Shown here: piece by piece, positions 6,378-14,382 of the stretch
How positions within the stretch are numbered: the stretch's first letter is position 1
Layout of the letters: each line of letters opens with the position of its first letter
Assembly: GCA_023425865.1 (NCBI GenBank)
Contig: JAFABV010000079.1
Location: 1 to 36,685, forward strand
Length of the DNA: 36,685 nucleotides
DNA from: Bacteroidota bacterium
GTDB taxonomy: Bacteria; Bacteroidota; Bacteroidia; Bacteroidales; Bacteroidaceae
Reading direction: 5' to 3'
Notes under the pieces: model-generated
Seen by the model: only the letters and a program-made list of their open reading frames with translations
Database searches by the model: none
What the model was told of the DNA's origin: nothing
Made by a program: the position numbers and the translations under genes

Positions 6378-8666
6378 TTAGAATTTCAGCGATGCCGAGA
6401 ACTCCACCGTGAAGGGACGCAGGTAGCTGCCGCTCATGATGTAGCCGTTATATTTCGGGGCATCGGCCTTGGTGACGAGCTCGGTACCGTTGATGGTGCC
6501 CTTGGCGCCCGACACGTTGAAGATGTTGACCACGTCGACACCTAACGAGAGGTGACGGTTGACGGTCCAGTTCACGCCGCCGAAGGTCTCCCAGTGGCCG
6601 TTGAAGTAGAAGGCCTCCTGCAGGTTGGCGTAGGTCTTGCCGAAGTAACGGAAGCTCATCCATGCCCTGAGGTTGTCGGTGAGCTGATAGCTGGGGTCGA
6701 GCTCGATGAGCACCTGCGGTATCTCCTTGACCACCATGTTGTCGGCCGCCACGCTCATGGTGGTACCGTTGTTGAAGGTCACGCTGGCATTATAGTTCTT
6801 ATACTGTGGCTTCTGCCAGGTGAAGAGGGCATGGAGGTGGAAGCCCTTGAAGGGGTCGATCTCTGCCGAGGTGGTCCAGCCGATGGTCTGGATGTTGTAG
6901 ATGAGCAACACGGTCTTCGACTCCGACGTGCCGGGGTTGGTAAGGTTCTGCTGGTCGATGTTGTTCGACTTTGAGATATATGAGATCATCGAGGTGAGGT
7001 CGAGCCAGCTGTTCTTGTAGTAGACACCGCCGCGGATGAGAGGGATGGTCACGCGCTTATACTGCTCTTCGGTAGGGCCGGTGCCGGCATAGTCGCTGAT
7101 GCGCGGATAACGGGTGGCCACGGTGGCGTCGGCCAGAAACCCGAAGCTCTTCGTCAGGGCGTAGGTGCCCTGTACGGTGGCGGCATAGTTGAGCTTGTTC
7201 TTCGTCACGTTGGCGGGTTGGATGGTCTCGCCGGCGGCGTTCTGCCCACCGATGTAGAACCCGTTGTAGCGCGAGGCAGCAATCTGGTCGGCCGACATGC
7301 GGTAATACTCCAGACGACCGCCATAGAGCAAGTGCAGCCTGGGCGTCACCTGCCAGGTGTCGGTGAGGTAGAGGGCGAGCTTATTCTCCGAACCCTTGGT
7401 GTACTCGGGGCTGAGTTCGTTGAAGTCGTAAGACTGCGAACGGGCCGTAGTGCCGGTAAAGGGGTTGTAGTAGTTGCCGTAGAGAATGGTGGGATACTCG
7501 TCGGCCGAGGCATACCACTGGAATGAGGAGGAGTGGTAGTTGAGGTGGTAATACCACTCGTTGAGGCCTATTCGCAGGTTGTGGCTGCCCAACTGCTTGG
7601 TGAGTTCGGTGGTGAGCATCAGCGAGCGTATCTTTCCGGCGTGAAGCCATGTGCGGCGTCCCTCCACATATCCGGTATAGGTGTTGTTGCCCGCCTCGTC
7701 GGTGGTGAGCACAAGGTCGCCGAGCACACCGTTGCTGACATTGCTGATCGTCGAACCGCCGAAGTCGACATAGTTGGCACGCGGCACATCGGTATATTTG
7801 GCGTTGAGGTTCCATTTCCAGCCGTTGCCGAAGGTATTCTCAAAGAGAAAGGCTATCTCGTTGGCACGGTTGTCCATATACTGCTGGAAATCCCAGCTGG
7901 CAGCCTTGCCGTTCATCACATCGTAATAGGTGAGATGTCCGCCATTGGGCACGTAGGAGTAACGGCCGAGCTTGAAGCCGTTAAACTCGTCCACCGAGCC
8001 GTCGCCATTATAGACAAACGGTCCCTGGTTGTTGAAGTTTCCAGGATTTTTGCTGTAACTGTACTTATACAGTAGGGTGGCCTTGCCCCGCCCGCCGTTG
8101 AAGGTATGGGTGATGCCGGCGTGAAACAGCTGCGTGCGGTCGGCATAGTCGGTGTAGCGCTGCTTCTGGGTGCCCGGGTCGAAGTTCTGGTACATGCTGG
8201 CCGTCCAATACCAGTTGCGGGCTATCTGGCCATTGAGGTTGATGTCGAAGGTATTGAGACCATAGTGGTTGCCATGCCAGTTGACTACACCCTGGAAAGG
8301 CCTGTCGCTGATGCCGAGCTGGCTCTCGCCGTTGACGGCATAGGCAATGTTGCCCGTGGCAATGGCCGACTCGGCGGGGGTCATCAGCGTGGTGCCCTTC
8401 AGGCTGGCGTCGTTGCGCCAGTGGGCCGATAGCTTATGTACGCTTGAGGAGTAAACGGCAGGCAGACCATTCTCGTAGACGTTGACGTCTTCGGAGGGAA
8501 GTCCGATCTGAATCTCGCGCGGCTTGTAGGAGTCGGCGGCATTGAGCATCACATTACGGCTGTCGCCCTTGCTGACACTCGTACTGTCGTGCTTCGTGAT
8601 TTGTGCGGCCACGCTACCTGTGGACATCATAGCGGCACATAAAAGGGTAAGAGGCTTCGATAACAT
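6378..8666 (-). CDS. TonB-dependent receptor-like outer membrane beta-barrel
   Basis: 762 aa. An N-terminal signal peptide (~1-21, MLSKPLTLLCAAMMSTGSVAA) is followed by a plug-like region (NVMLNAADSYKPREIQIGLP, DVNVYENGLPAVYSS). The rest consists of alternating aromatic-rich strands typical of a 22-stranded barrel, ending in a terminal Phe (SASLKF). No N-terminal carboxypeptidase-regulatory-like domain is present, unlike most SusC proteins, and no susD gene follows. It probably imports an oligosaccharide or another ligand across the outer membrane with TonB energy. The downstream GH36 enzyme suggests alpha-galactosides, though this is inference. A divergent regulator gene starts 252 bp away. 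Confidence 0.85.
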   Translation of the reverse strand: MLSKPLTLLCAAMMSTGSVAAQITKHDSTSVSKGDSRNVMLNAADSYKPREIQIGLPSEDVNVYENGLPAVYSSSVHKLSAHWRNDASLKGTTLMTPAESAIATGNIAYAVNGESQLGISDRPFQGVVNWHGNHYGLNTFDINLNGQIARNWYWTASMYQNFDPGTQKQRYTDYADRTQLFHAGITHTFNGGRGKATLLYKYSYSKNPGNFNNQGPFVYNGDGSVDEFNGFKLGRYSYVPNGGHLTYYDVMNGKAASWDFQQYMDNRANEIAFLFENTFGNGWKWNLNAKYTDVPRANYVDFGGSTISNVSNGVLGDLVLTTDEAGNNTYTGYVEGRRTWLHAGKIRSLMLTTELTKQLGSHNLRIGLNEWYYHLNYHSSSFQWYASADEYPTILYGNYYNPFTGTTARSQSYDFNELSPEYTKGSENKLALYLTDTWQVTPRLHLLYGGRLEYYRMSADQIAASRYNGFYIGGQNAAGETIQPANVTKNKLNYAATVQGTYALTKSFGFLADATVATRYPRISDYAGTGPTEEQYKRVTIPLIRGGVYYKNSWLDLTSMISYISKSNNIDQQNLTNPGTSESKTVLLIYNIQTIGWTTSAEIDPFKGFHLHALFTWQKPQYKNYNASVTFNNGTTMSVAADNMVVKEIPQVLIELDPSYQLTDNLRAWMSFRYFGKTYANLQEAFYFNGHWETFGGVNWTVNRHLSLGVDVVNIFNVSGAKGTINGTELVTKADAPKYNGYIMSGSYLRPFTVEFSASLKF

Positions 8667-8732
8667 TATTATTGGTTTTTAGGATTGAATAACTCGATTT
8701 GATGCCGGCATACACTTTTGCCGGTGGCGCTG

Positions 8733-8740
8733 CAAAGATA
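8733..8740 (-). promoter_or_regulatory. putative -7 box for the TonB-dependent receptor gene
   Basis: TATCTTTG on the - strand matches TAnnTTTG exactly, 66 bp upstream of the ATG at 8666. No TTG was found at the usual -33 spacing, so activator dependence is possible. Confidence 0.45.
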
Positions 8741-8885
8741 GGAAGATATACGCCCGCTTGGGCTGTCAGGTAACGCTTTGGTAAACTGACGGTAAACAAC
8801 GAGGAAGATTAACTTACTGAATACCAACCGAATATTAAAACCTAAAAATGAGGCCTTGGTAAGGTCGCTTTATGATATTATTTCG

Positions 8886-8893
8886 TAACTTTG
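8886..8893 (+). promoter_or_regulatory. putative -7 box for the DUF6377-type regulator gene
   Basis: TAACTTTG matches TAnnTTTG, 25 bp before the ATG at 8919. The nearest upstream TTG (8856-8858) is 27 bp away, longer than the usual 17-23. Confidence 0.45.
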
Positions 8894-8918
8894 TGGCGGA
8901 AACCAATCTCTCACGCCC

Positions 8919-10526
8919 ATGAAGGCTTTCTATCTGCAATGTATCGTCGTGCTGGCGGTCGTCACTGCCACACCCTGCTTCTCCCAGACCACCAATCATC
9001 TGCTTGACCGTCTGGACAGTGTCATTGCCCTGCGCCAGCACTACTCTGACGTCAAGGAAAAGCGCATCCTCAAGCTCAAGCGCACCCTCCCCTATTCCAC
9101 CCTTGCGCAGCAACAGCGGCTGGCACAAAGACTCTACATGGAATATTACACCTATCATTTCGACTCGGCCATGCACTATGCCCGACTCGAACACCAACTG
9201 GCCATGCAGCGAGCCGACAAAAAGGCGGAGACGAGGGCGCAGACCCATCTGGCGATGCTCTTCGCCATCGGCGGATATTACAGTGAAGCGGAGCGAGTGC
9301 TGAAGTCGATCCATGTAGACGAGAACGACCCACAGGAGCTGTTCGACTATCACATCACGGGCTACAGGGTCTATACTTACTGGAGCGATTACTGCCGTGA
9401 CAAACTCTTCAGTCCTAAATACGACAGCCTGAAAGTGGTATATCTCAAGAGAGCCATCCCAGCATGCCCCAATAAACATTCGGCCCTGTACTATTACTTT
9501 CTCGGCGAACTGGCCTACTGCGAGAAGCGCCCGCTGAATGAGTCGACAGCCCATTACCTGCGGGCCATCAGCATGGTAACAGTGAATACGCGCATCTATG
9601 CCTCGGCGACGTACGCGCTGGCCCGCAACTGTCTCATGGAGGGACGCATGGGCGAATACGAGGACTGGCTCATCCGGGCCGCCATCTCCGACCAGGTCAC
9701 ACCGCTGAAAGAGAATCTGGCATTGCAAGAACTGGCCATGTATCTCTTCAAAAAAGATGAAGACAACGCGGAGAAGTCTACCCGATACATTTATTGTTCG
9801 ATGGAAGACGCGCAGTTCTACAACAACCGACTGCGTATTCTCGAAATATCACGCCGACTGCCGGCCATCGTATCAGTCTACCAGAAGCAAATCAACAGCA
9901 AGCGACAATCGGTGACCTGGCTGAGCCTATCCTTAGGATTCCTTGTACTCCTGCTCCTCATCGGTATCACGGATATCCTGAGGCAGAGAAACAAACTGCA
10001 TCGCAGGGGAATGGAGATTGACCAACAGAACCAGGAACTGGAATCGCTCAACAATAGGCTGCGCAGCACCGATGCCTCACGCAGTAAGTATATGCGACTC
10101 ATCATGGACCTCTGCGCCACCTACATCGGCAAGATGAACGACTATCGGAAACTTGTCGAACGCAAGGTGAAAACACACCAGACCGACGACCTCCTGCGCC
10201 TGGCCTCATCGGCCAAACTCACCGAACAAGAAGAAAAAGAGTTTTATATGCAGTTCGACAAAGCCTTCCTGGAACTTTACCCGCAGTTTGTCGAACAGTT
10301 CAATGCGTTGCTGAAGGCCGACAGCCAACTCGCCCTGTCGAAAGACGGCAGCCTGACCACGGAAATGCGCATCTACGCCCTTGTGCGACTCGGAGTGGAC
10401 GAAAGCGTAGAGATCGCCACCTTATTATTCTATTCGCCACAGACCATCTACAACTACCGCACCGCCATGCGCAAGCGGGCCCTGCGCCCCGACACCTTTG
10501 AGCATGAGGTGAAGCAAATGGCCTAA
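8919..10526 (+). CDS. DUF6377-type membrane-anchored TPR regulator
   Basis: 535 aa. Signal or membrane-insertion segment at 1-~22. Helical TPR-like repeats span ~60-310 (e.g. HFDSAMHYARLEHQLA, GGYYSEAERVL). One strong transmembrane helix lies at ~333-355 (LSLSLGFLVLLLLIGITDIL). A coiled coil follows at ~360-385 (NQELESLNNRL). The C-terminus contains an HTH-like LuxR-type element: EMRIYALVRLGV, then ESVEIATLLFYSPQTIYNYR. This matches the Bacteroidetes DUF6377 architecture, thought to place sensory TPRs in the periplasm and a DNA-binding tail in the cytoplasm. It is divergent from the TonB receptor/GH36 pair and so is a natural candidate to control them (inference). Confidence 0.8.
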   Translation: MKAFYLQCIVVLAVVTATPCFSQTTNHLLDRLDSVIALRQHYSDVKEKRILKLKRTLPYSTLAQQQRLAQRLYMEYYTYHFDSAMHYARLEHQLAMQRADKKAETRAQTHLAMLFAIGGYYSEAERVLKSIHVDENDPQELFDYHITGYRVYTYWSDYCRDKLFSPKYDSLKVVYLKRAIPACPNKHSALYYYFLGELAYCEKRPLNESTAHYLRAISMVTVNTRIYASATYALARNCLMEGRMGEYEDWLIRAAISDQVTPLKENLALQELAMYLFKKDEDNAEKSTRYIYCSMEDAQFYNNRLRILEISRRLPAIVSVYQKQINSKRQSVTWLSLSLGFLVLLLLIGITDILRQRNKLHRRGMEIDQQNQELESLNNRLRSTDASRSKYMRLIMDLCATYIGKMNDYRKLVERKVKTHQTDDLLRLASSAKLTEQEEKEFYMQFDKAFLELYPQFVEQFNALLKADSQLALSKDGSLTTEMRIYALVRLGVDESVEIATLLFYSPQTIYNYRTAMRKRALRPDTFEHEVKQMA

Positions 10527-10543
10527 GGAGTCACAGACTCCTT
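10525..10543 (+). terminator. hairpin overlapping the stop of the DUF6377-type gene
   Basis: AAGGAGTC-ACA-GACTCCTT is a perfect 8-bp stem with a triloop that begins within the TAA stop (10524-10526). No clear T-run follows. Confidence 0.5.
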
Positions 10544-10662
10544 ACAGACGACATGAACCGCCCCAAAAACCTTTGCCCGCACAACCAATGGCAGCAGAAG
10601 GCCCACGCGTGACAAGCTTTGTCGATGGAAAAAAGTGAAGACTAATAAAGAAAAGAAACATC

Positions 10663-11607
10663 ATGGAAAATAAGTTCAAAGGATATCTCTGCGGCATCAT
10701 CGCCGCCGTGTCGTATGGCACCAACCCCCTCGGCGCGCTCTTTCTCTACGACGACGGACTGCGGCCCGCGTCTGTTCTCTTCTATCGGTTCACCTTCGCC
10801 GCCGTGCTGCTGGCCATGCTCATGGCGGTGCGTGGCAAGTCGTTTGCCGTCAGCCGCAGTGAGGTCAAGGTGCTGCTGGCCTTGGGCGTGCTCTTCGCCG
10901 CCTCGTCGCTCACCTATTATTACAGCTTCCAGTTCATGGCCGCAGGACTGGCCTCCACCATCCTCTTCTTTTATCCCGTGATGGTGGCGGTCATCATGGC
11001 CGTATTCTTCGGCGAGAAGGTGCACGCCGCCACCGTCATGGCCATCGCGCTGGCCCTGAGCGGCATCGCGCTGCTCTATCAGGGTGACGGCACCCAGACG
11101 CTAAGCCTCACGGGAATGGTACTCGTCATCATATCGGCCCTGACCTACGCCCTCTACATCGTGCTGCTCAACAGGTCGCGCGTGCGCATGTCATCGGTGA
11201 AACTCACGTTCTATGTCCTGCTCGTGTGCATCGCCGCCAATGTGGTGTCGGCATCGCTCAGTCCTGCCGGAGGCCTGCAGCCCTTGCCCACCCTGAGAGC
11301 GTGGGGAAGTGCCATCGCCTTAGGACTCTTCCCCACCGTGATCTCACTGGTGACGATGGCCATGGCCGTGAAACATATCGGCAGCACACCCACGGCCATC
11401 ATGGGCGCCCTGGAGCCACTCACAGCGGTCGTCATCGGTGTGACGGTATTTGGCGAGGTACTCACCCCGAGGCTGTCGGTGGGTATCGTCCTCATCCTCT
11501 CTTCGGTCATCATCATCGTCTTGGGGCAGCGCCTCTCTCCTCACCGCCTCTTCGCCTACGTCAACCGATTGGGACACCAAGTGGTGAAACACTGGAGGTG
11601 GAAGTGA
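10663..11607 (+). CDS. EamA/DMT-family transporter
   Basis: 314 aa and strongly hydrophobic, with about ten predicted membrane helices in two EamA halves. The first half includes GIIAAVSYGTNPLGALFL and ASSLTYYYSFQFMAAGLAST; the second includes ALTYALYIVLLNRSRVR and AVKHIGSTPTAIMGALEPLT. The second-half motif (...GALEPL.AV..G...GE.LT) is typical of drug/metabolite transporters of the inner membrane. These export or import small metabolites; the substrate cannot be inferred. It follows the DUF6377-type gene by 136 bp with a hairpin between them, so it is probably a separate unit. Confidence 0.9.
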   Translation: MENKFKGYLCGIIAAVSYGTNPLGALFLYDDGLRPASVLFYRFTFAAVLLAMLMAVRGKSFAVSRSEVKVLLALGVLFAASSLTYYYSFQFMAAGLASTILFFYPVMVAVIMAVFFGEKVHAATVMAIALALSGIALLYQGDGTQTLSLTGMVLVIISALTYALYIVLLNRSRVRMSSVKLTFYVLLVCIAANVVSASLSPAGGLQPLPTLRAWGSAIALGLFPTVISLVTMAMAVKHIGSTPTAIMGALEPLTAVVIGVTVFGEVLTPRLSVGIVLILSSVIIIVLGQRLSPHRLFAYVNRLGHQVVKHWRWK

Positions 11608-11699
11608 GAATGGAGAAGCGTTAACCACACAACACCGCGGTGCTACCACATAGCGAAGCCTCCGAGAAAATATCACATACCGGTAACATCGTGTGCCAC

Positions 11700-11790
11700 A
11701 TCTCCTCCGCATCTTAGATGCGCAGCTCCCAACTCTCTGCGGCTCTGCGCGCCAAAAATAACTTCCGCGTGCCCCCAAAAACGCCTGAGT
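11700..11790 (-). repeat. type M repeat, reverse orientation
   Basis: Contains the stem GCATC-TTA-GATGC (11709-11721) followed by GCAGCTCCCAACTCTCTGCG and a GCGTGC segment. Confidence 0.8.
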
Positions 11791-11814
11791 GAGATAACCA
11801 CCCCCCTCGCATGG

Positions 11815-11866
11815 TTATTTTTTAACACGGATAACACGGATTTTTCGGAATTGCCATCCGTCTCCA
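11815..11866 (-). repeat. truncated type F repeat, reverse orientation
   Basis: A T-run and AACACGGATAACACGGAT lead to CGGAATTGCCATCCG, then the match stops; the CATCGC core hairpin is missing. It directly abuts the P palindrome. Confidence 0.75.
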
Positions 11867-11875
11867 CGGAGTTCT

Positions 11876-12151
11876 CCTACCCCGAAGGGGTTGAACGCTT
11901 GATAGGGCAGGGTTGGCGCGAAGCGACTACCCTGTCTAACCGTCGTACCGAATGTATAAGAACTCTGTAAGAGTTCAACGGCTTGGGGTTTGCTGTCAGC
12001 GCGATACGTTGTTGGTTGTGGTACCGTTGAACTCCTACAGAGTTCATCCATCCGGCACGGGCGTAGACACGGTAGGCACGTCATGGCTCCCTTCGGTCGC
12101 CATGCGTGCCAACCGTGCCCTATCAAGCGTTTATCCCCTTCGGGGAAAGCA
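11876..12151. repeat. type P long imperfect palindrome, copy 2
   Basis: About 276 bp. The edges are CCCC-GAA-GGGG (11880-11890) and CCCC-TTC-GGGG (12135-12145). Both arms are almost identical to copy 1 at 3061-3339, while the central loop region (around 11977-12030) is unrelated. A reverse F lies on its left and a forward F on its right, as around copy 1. Confidence 0.85.
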
Positions 12152-12172
12152 AGCAGGAGGCAAGGGTGGCAG

Positions 12173-12271
12173 CTTCCGTACCATCCGCCCATCGCGTCGC
12201 GATGATCCGCTCTATCAAAGTGTGCCGGATGGCAATTCCGAAAAATCCGTGTTATCCGTGTTAAAAAAAAA
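12173..12271 (+). repeat. type F repeat
   Basis: Core hairpin CATCGC-GTC-GCGATG (12190-12204). Ends in CCGTGTTA plus nine A. Confidence 0.85.
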
Positions 12272-12284
12272 TGCGAGCTGGTGA

Positions 12285-12405
12285 GTATTTCCACGCAGGC
12301 CTTTTGCACGCAGGTGTTTTTTTGCACGCAGAGCCGCAGAGAGGTGGGAGTTGCGCATCTAAGATGCAGAGGAGAGAAGAGAATAAGAGGGCCTACGGCC
12401 TGAGG
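12285..12405 (+). repeat. type M repeat
   Basis: CACGCAG units, then the stem GCATC-TAA-GATGC (12355-12367), then a GGGCC-TAC-GGCC dyad at ~12389-12400. Confidence 0.8.
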
Positions 12406-12445
12406 AGAAAGGGAAAAAGGGAGAAATAGAGAAAACGACGGCAGG

Positions 12446-12542
12446 TTTCCGTTCCATCCGCCCATCGCGTAGCGATAATCCGCTCTATCAAAGTGTGCCG
12501 GATGGTAATTCCGAGATTTCCGTGTCATCCGTGTTAAAAAAA
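12446..12542 (+). repeat. type F repeat
   Basis: Core hairpin at 12463-12477 is CATCGC-GTA-GCGATA, with one mismatch at the base of the stem. Ends in GTGTTA plus an A-run. Confidence 0.85.
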
Positions 12543-12739
12543 CATGCGTGGTGGTGGGTATTTCCACGCATGGCCTTTGGCACGCAGGTGTTTTTTTTGG
12601 GGGGGGCACGCAGAGGCGCAGAGGCGAGGGAGGTGTGCGGATGCTGAACACCTCCTCCTCCGGAGGTGGATAATACAATGCAAAACCAAATCTGAGGGTT
12701 TCGCTCGTGCCTCGCGAAGCCCTCAGCTATTGAGCGGTG
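12543..12739 (+). repeat. type M then type C repeat
   Basis: CACGCAG units lead into AGGTGTGCGGATGCTG and a CACCTCCTCCTCCGGAGGTG dyad. The long stem CTGAGGGTTTCGC / GCGAAGCCCTCAG lies at 12692-12726. Same order and strand as 36065-36250. Confidence 0.8.
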
Positions 12740-12893
12740 CCTCCCCGAGGCACAAGCGCCCGCCGTATGTCTTGAGCGTGCGGACCTCCCCGAGACACAA
12801 GCACCCGCCGTATGTCTTGGGTGTATGGAGCCTCCCCGAGGTACAAGCACCCGCCGTATGTCTTGAGCGTGCGGTGCCTCCCCGAGGCATCCC
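12740..12893. repeat. 46-bp tandem repeat x ~3.4
   Basis: CCTCCCCGAG starts at 12740, 12785, 12831 and 12877 (periods 45, 46, 46). Each is followed by ACAAGC(A/G)CCCGCCGTATG and TCTTG. The array grows out of the end of a type C repeat, next to the 3' end of alanine dehydrogenase. Confidence 0.9.
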
Positions 12894-12904
12894 CCCCGTC
12901 GGAA

Positions 12905-12952
12905 TGCCCCTCTGCGGCGCTGTAGCAATGCGGTTAGTCGAGCCGCAGGGGA
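12905..12952 (-). terminator. stem-loop spanning the alanine dehydrogenase stop codon
   Basis: CCCCTCTGCGGC and GCCGCAGGGG pair with a 2-nt bulge, with the TAA stop in the loop on the - strand. No U-tract follows. Possibly a 3' stabilising or terminating structure. Confidence 0.35.
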
Positions 12953-14043
12953 GTGTAGGGCAAGTCGTAGACTTCGGCCACGGCCTTGAAGGTCACGTCG
13001 CCTTGCACCATGTTCACGCCCTTGGCCAATGCGGGGTCGTCGGCACAGGCCTTGCGCCATCCTTTGTCGGCCAGTGCCAGCGCGTAGTTGAGGGTGGCGT
13101 TGGTGAGTGCCATGGTCGAGGTGTTGGGCACGGCACCGGGAATATTCGCCACGCAGTAGTGTACGATATCGTCTACGACGTAGATGGGGTGTTGGTGCGT
13201 GGTGGGATGTGATGTCTCGAAGCATCCGCCCTGATCGATGGCCACATCGACGAGTACCGTACCGGGTTGCATCAGCGAGAGCATGTCGCGTGTGATGAGG
13301 TGGGGAGCCTTGTCGCCAGGCACGAGTACCGAGCCGATGATGATGTCGGTCTTGGGCAATTCCTGCTCGATATTGTGCTTGTTAGAGTAGAGCGTGTGTA
13401 TATTATTCGGCGTTGTAGCCTCAAGTTGTTTGAGTCGTGGCAGCGAGATGTCGGTGATGGTCACCTCTGCCCCCATGCCGGCGGCCATGCGCGCGGCGGC
13501 TTCGCCCACCGTGCCTCCACCGAGCACCAATACCTTGGCGGGCAGTACGCCGGGTACGCCGCTGATGAGTTTGCCGTTGCCGCCTTTGGTCTTCTGCAGA
13601 TAATAGGCGCCGCTCATAGACGCCATGCGTCCGGCCACCTCACTCATGGGCACGAGCAGGGGCAGTGAGCCGTCGGCTTTTTGCACCGTTTCGTAGGCTA
13701 TGCATATACCCTTGCTCTTGACCATGGCCTCGGTGAGCTCTTTGTCGCTGGCAAAATGGAAATAGGTAAACAGCACCTGTCCCTCGCGCACCAGCGCGTA
13801 TTCGGGCGCTATGGGTTCTTTCACCTTGATGATCATGTCGGCTGTGGCATACACATCCTCGATGGTGGGCAGTATCTGCGCGCCCACTGCCTCATACTGG
13901 CTGTCGGGGAACGAGCTGCCCTCACCCGCGGTATGCTGTACGTATAGGGTGTGGCCGTGTCTTACAAGTTCTGCAACGCCCGCGGGGGTCATGCCCACGC
14001 GGTTTTCTCCGGGTTTGATTTCTTTGGGTATTCCGATTTTCAT
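12934..14043 (-). CDS. ald: alanine dehydrogenase
   Basis: 369 aa from the chosen start MKIGIPKEIKPGENRVGMTP, the standard N-terminus of the family. An in-frame ATG at 14070 would add nine residues (MSNVNDNKT). Counted from the chosen start, the known residues fall at their usual numbers: Arg15, Lys75 (KVKEP), His96 (TYFHFA) and Asp270 (VDVAIDQGG). That supports this start. The Rossmann motif VLGGGTVGEAA lies at ~174-184. The enzyme converts L-alanine, NAD+ and water to pyruvate, NADH and ammonia, and the reverse, in the cytoplasm. It is monocistronic, bounded by a repeat island downstream and a strong hairpin upstream. A weak -7-like TAATTTTA (14090-14083) fits the shorter start better. Confidence 0.95.
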   Translation of the reverse strand: MKIGIPKEIKPGENRVGMTPAGVAELVRHGHTLYVQHTAGEGSSFPDSQYEAVGAQILPTIEDVYATADMIIKVKEPIAPEYALVREGQVLFTYFHFASDKELTEAMVKSKGICIAYETVQKADGSLPLLVPMSEVAGRMASMSGAYYLQKTKGGNGKLISGVPGVLPAKVLVLGGGTVGEAAARMAAGMGAEVTITDISLPRLKQLEATTPNNIHTLYSNKHNIEQELPKTDIIIGSVLVPGDKAPHLITRDMLSLMQPGTVLVDVAIDQGGCFETSHPTTHQHPIYVVDDIVHYCVANIPGAVPNTSTMALTNATLNYALALADKGWRKACADDPALAKGVNMVQGDVTFKAVAEVYDLPYTPLRLD

Positions 14044-14233
14044 AGTTTTGTTGTCATTTACGTTAGACATTGTTTGATGGGCTAAAATTACGAAAAAAGC
14101 GAATACGTTGTTATCCGTGGACGTATTTTTTTTTCATCCGCGCCACTGTTTATGGAGGTGAAGCCCCATTTTTTCGTACATTCGCCCTTGTTGCGGCGCT
14201 CCACCGAGCTGGGTTGACGACAAAAAACGGAAT

Positions 14234-14286
14234 ACTCCCGGAAAAGATTGCGCCCCCCTGCAGGGGTGATTGTCTTTTCCGGGAGT
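14234..14286 (-). terminator. long terminator-like stem-loop downstream of the PafA-type gene
   Basis: ACTCCCGGAAAAGA (14234-14247) pairs perfectly over 14 bp with TCTTTTCCGGGAGT (14273-14286). An inner CCCCTGCAGGGG palindrome sits in the loop. On the - strand, ATTCCGTTTTTTG follows. This is likely the 3' end of the phosphatase transcript (stop at 14383) and insulates ald. The sequence 14287-14382 shows no gene. Confidence 0.7.
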
Positions 14287-14382
14287 AAGCAGGCCTCGCT
14301 GAACAATCAGCGCGCGCCGACGTTCATGACGATGGGCGCGGCCTTTCGCAAGGCGGAATACCACGAGGCAGAGGGCGAAAGG

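Larger units (their letters stand above)
11608..12933. other. gene-free repeat island 2
   Basis: About 1.3 kb with no credible gene. A CACCGCGGTG dyad (11633-11642) follows the EamA gene. Then, in order: M (reverse), truncated F (reverse), P palindrome, F, M, F, M/C, and a 46-bp tandem array up to the alanine dehydrogenase 3' end. Open frames such as 11815-12678 (-) are translations of these repeats. Confidence 0.85.

Noticed and set aside
11815..12678. 287-codon open frame on the - strand in repeat island 2
   Set aside because: It runs through P, F and M repeats; its peptide recurs as fragments in other repeat islands, so it reflects repeat sequence, not a protein.
12740..12893. CRISPR-like array
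   Set aside because: The whole 46-bp unit repeats; there are no unique spacers and no cas genes.
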